A DNA stretch of 64,000 nt from Variovorax sp. PAMC28562 (GTDB taxonomy: Bacteria > Pseudomonadota > Gammaproteobacteria > Burkholderiales > Burkholderiaceae_C). Position 1 is the first letter of the stretch. Each line of letters starts with the position of its first letter. The DNA lies in contig NZ_CP060296.1 in the NCBI RefSeq assembly GCF_014303735.1, forward strand, positions 4,485,501 through 4,549,500, read 5' to 3'. Positions 63,674 to 64,000 of the stretch are shown piece by piece. The notes under the pieces are model-generated. The model was not told the DNA's origin and ran no database searches. It saw only the letters and a program-made list of their open reading frames with translations. The position numbers were made by a program, and so were the translations under genes.

Positions 63674-64000
63674 TTGGCTAAGCAGCCACGCGATCTTCCC
63701 GGCGGCGCCACCCTGCGCGATGGCCTCGTCATCGCTGCCCACGGCCGTCACTGCCTCGTCGAAACGCCCGAGGGCGAACGCCTCATTTGCCACCCGCGTG
63801 GCAAGAAGAGCCAATCGGTCGTCGGTGACCGCGTGCGCTGGCAAGCGACCGAAGACGAAGGCACCATCGAGCAGGTGCTGCCGCGTCGCAACCTCTTCTA
63901 TCGGCAAGACGAGATCCGCACCAAGTCGTTCGCGGCCAACCTCGACCACGTGCTGATCCTGATCGCCGCCGAGCCTGAATTTTCAGAGCATCAACTTGCG
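63674..64000 (+). CDS. rsgA: Ribosome small-subunit GTPase RsgA, N-terminal part
   Basis: The first 109 codons of a gene cut by the window end. The OB-fold domain is seen (LVIAAHGRHCLVETPEGERL, GKKSQSVVGDRVRW, RRNLFYRQDEIRTKSFAANL), followed by DHVLILIAAEPEFSEHQLA, the start of the circularly permuted GTPase domain. RsgA helps late 30S assembly. A TGA lies in frame at 63650 and no ATG or GTG follows, so TTG at 63674 is the only common start available; that makes the start unusual. Confidence 0.9.
   Translation, partial: MAKQPRDLPGGATLRDGLVIAAHGRHCLVETPEGERLICHPRGKKSQSVVGDRVRWQATEDEGTIEQVLPRRNLFYRQDEIRTKSFAANLDHVLILIAAEPEFSEHQLA

Noticed and set aside
63649..63681. A 10-codon ATG frame (MSHIRYRAVG) just before rsgA
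   Set aside because: Weak ribosome site and no regulatory codon pattern; probably chance, though it covers the rsgA TTG start.

Overview
The window is high-GC, densely coded bacterial chromosome. It looks like a betaproteobacterium of the order Burkholderiales, most likely family Comamonadaceae (Variovorax-like). The case rests on an EarP/EF-P pair with an arginine at the EF-P loop tip, a beta-type H-NS with a GRGRKPR motif, a very long Ala/Lys-rich RpoD, a phasin gene, and the surE-pcm-nlpD order. I saw no insertion sequences, prophage, CRISPR array or integration scar; everything reads as core or slowly varying accessory chromosome.

Layout. 1-8.3 kb is an iron/heme block. It holds the end of bacterioferritin, then a five-gene periplasmic redox operon (PepSY membrane protein, a DUF2271 protein carrying an FMN-attachment motif, a DUF4198 protein, the flavin transferase ApbE, a flavodoxin/FNR reductase). 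Next come bfd-tonB-exbB-exbD, hemP and a HbpS-like protein. Three Fur-box-like sites sit upstream of the PepSY gene, bfd and hemP. 8.4-13.2 kb has a BI-1 membrane protein and the minus-strand operon surE-pcm-nlpD-rlmD, with no rpoS between nlpD and rlmD. 13.3-17.5 kb has a quinone oxidoreductase, H-NS, tRNA-His, PpiD, tRNA-Val and HU. 17.7-23.2 kb is a minus-strand run: tartrate/malate dehydrogenase, a fluoroacetate-dehalogenase-type hydrolase, an EamA exporter, PgsA and UvrC.

23.3-26.2 kb has EarP, its substrate EF-P, and a LOG-family protein. 26.2-32.3 kb is a tight minus-strand operon: pncB, an NhaD-type antiporter, a 2-hydroxyacid dehydrogenase, rmuC and an MFS transporter. 32.5-35.4 kb has CsbD, a small exported two-repeat cysteine protein, a thioesterase, a phasin with PhaR-like operators, and a short-chain dehydrogenase. 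35.4-42.4 kb has a YihY/BrkB membrane protein, dnaG, rpoD and a Bcr/CflA transporter. 42.4-47.6 kb is a homoprotocatechuate meta-cleavage cluster (hpaH-E-D-G) under a divergent LysR regulator.

47.5-53.5 kb is the thiamine operon thiC-thiO-thiS-thiG-thiDE behind a TPP riboswitch. 53.6-55.6 kb has a Coq4-like protein, an NlpC/P60 lipoprotein, a universal stress protein and a small hypothetical. 55.7-59.0 kb is an aldoxime-to-nitrile-to-acid cluster (AraC regulator, nitrilase, aldoxime dehydratase). 59.0-64.0 kb has a Gly-rich DEAD-box helicase, oligoribonuclease, an M48 CAAX-type protease, pterin-4a-carbinolamine dehydratase and the start of rsgA. No stretch longer than 300 bases lacks a gene or recognisable element.
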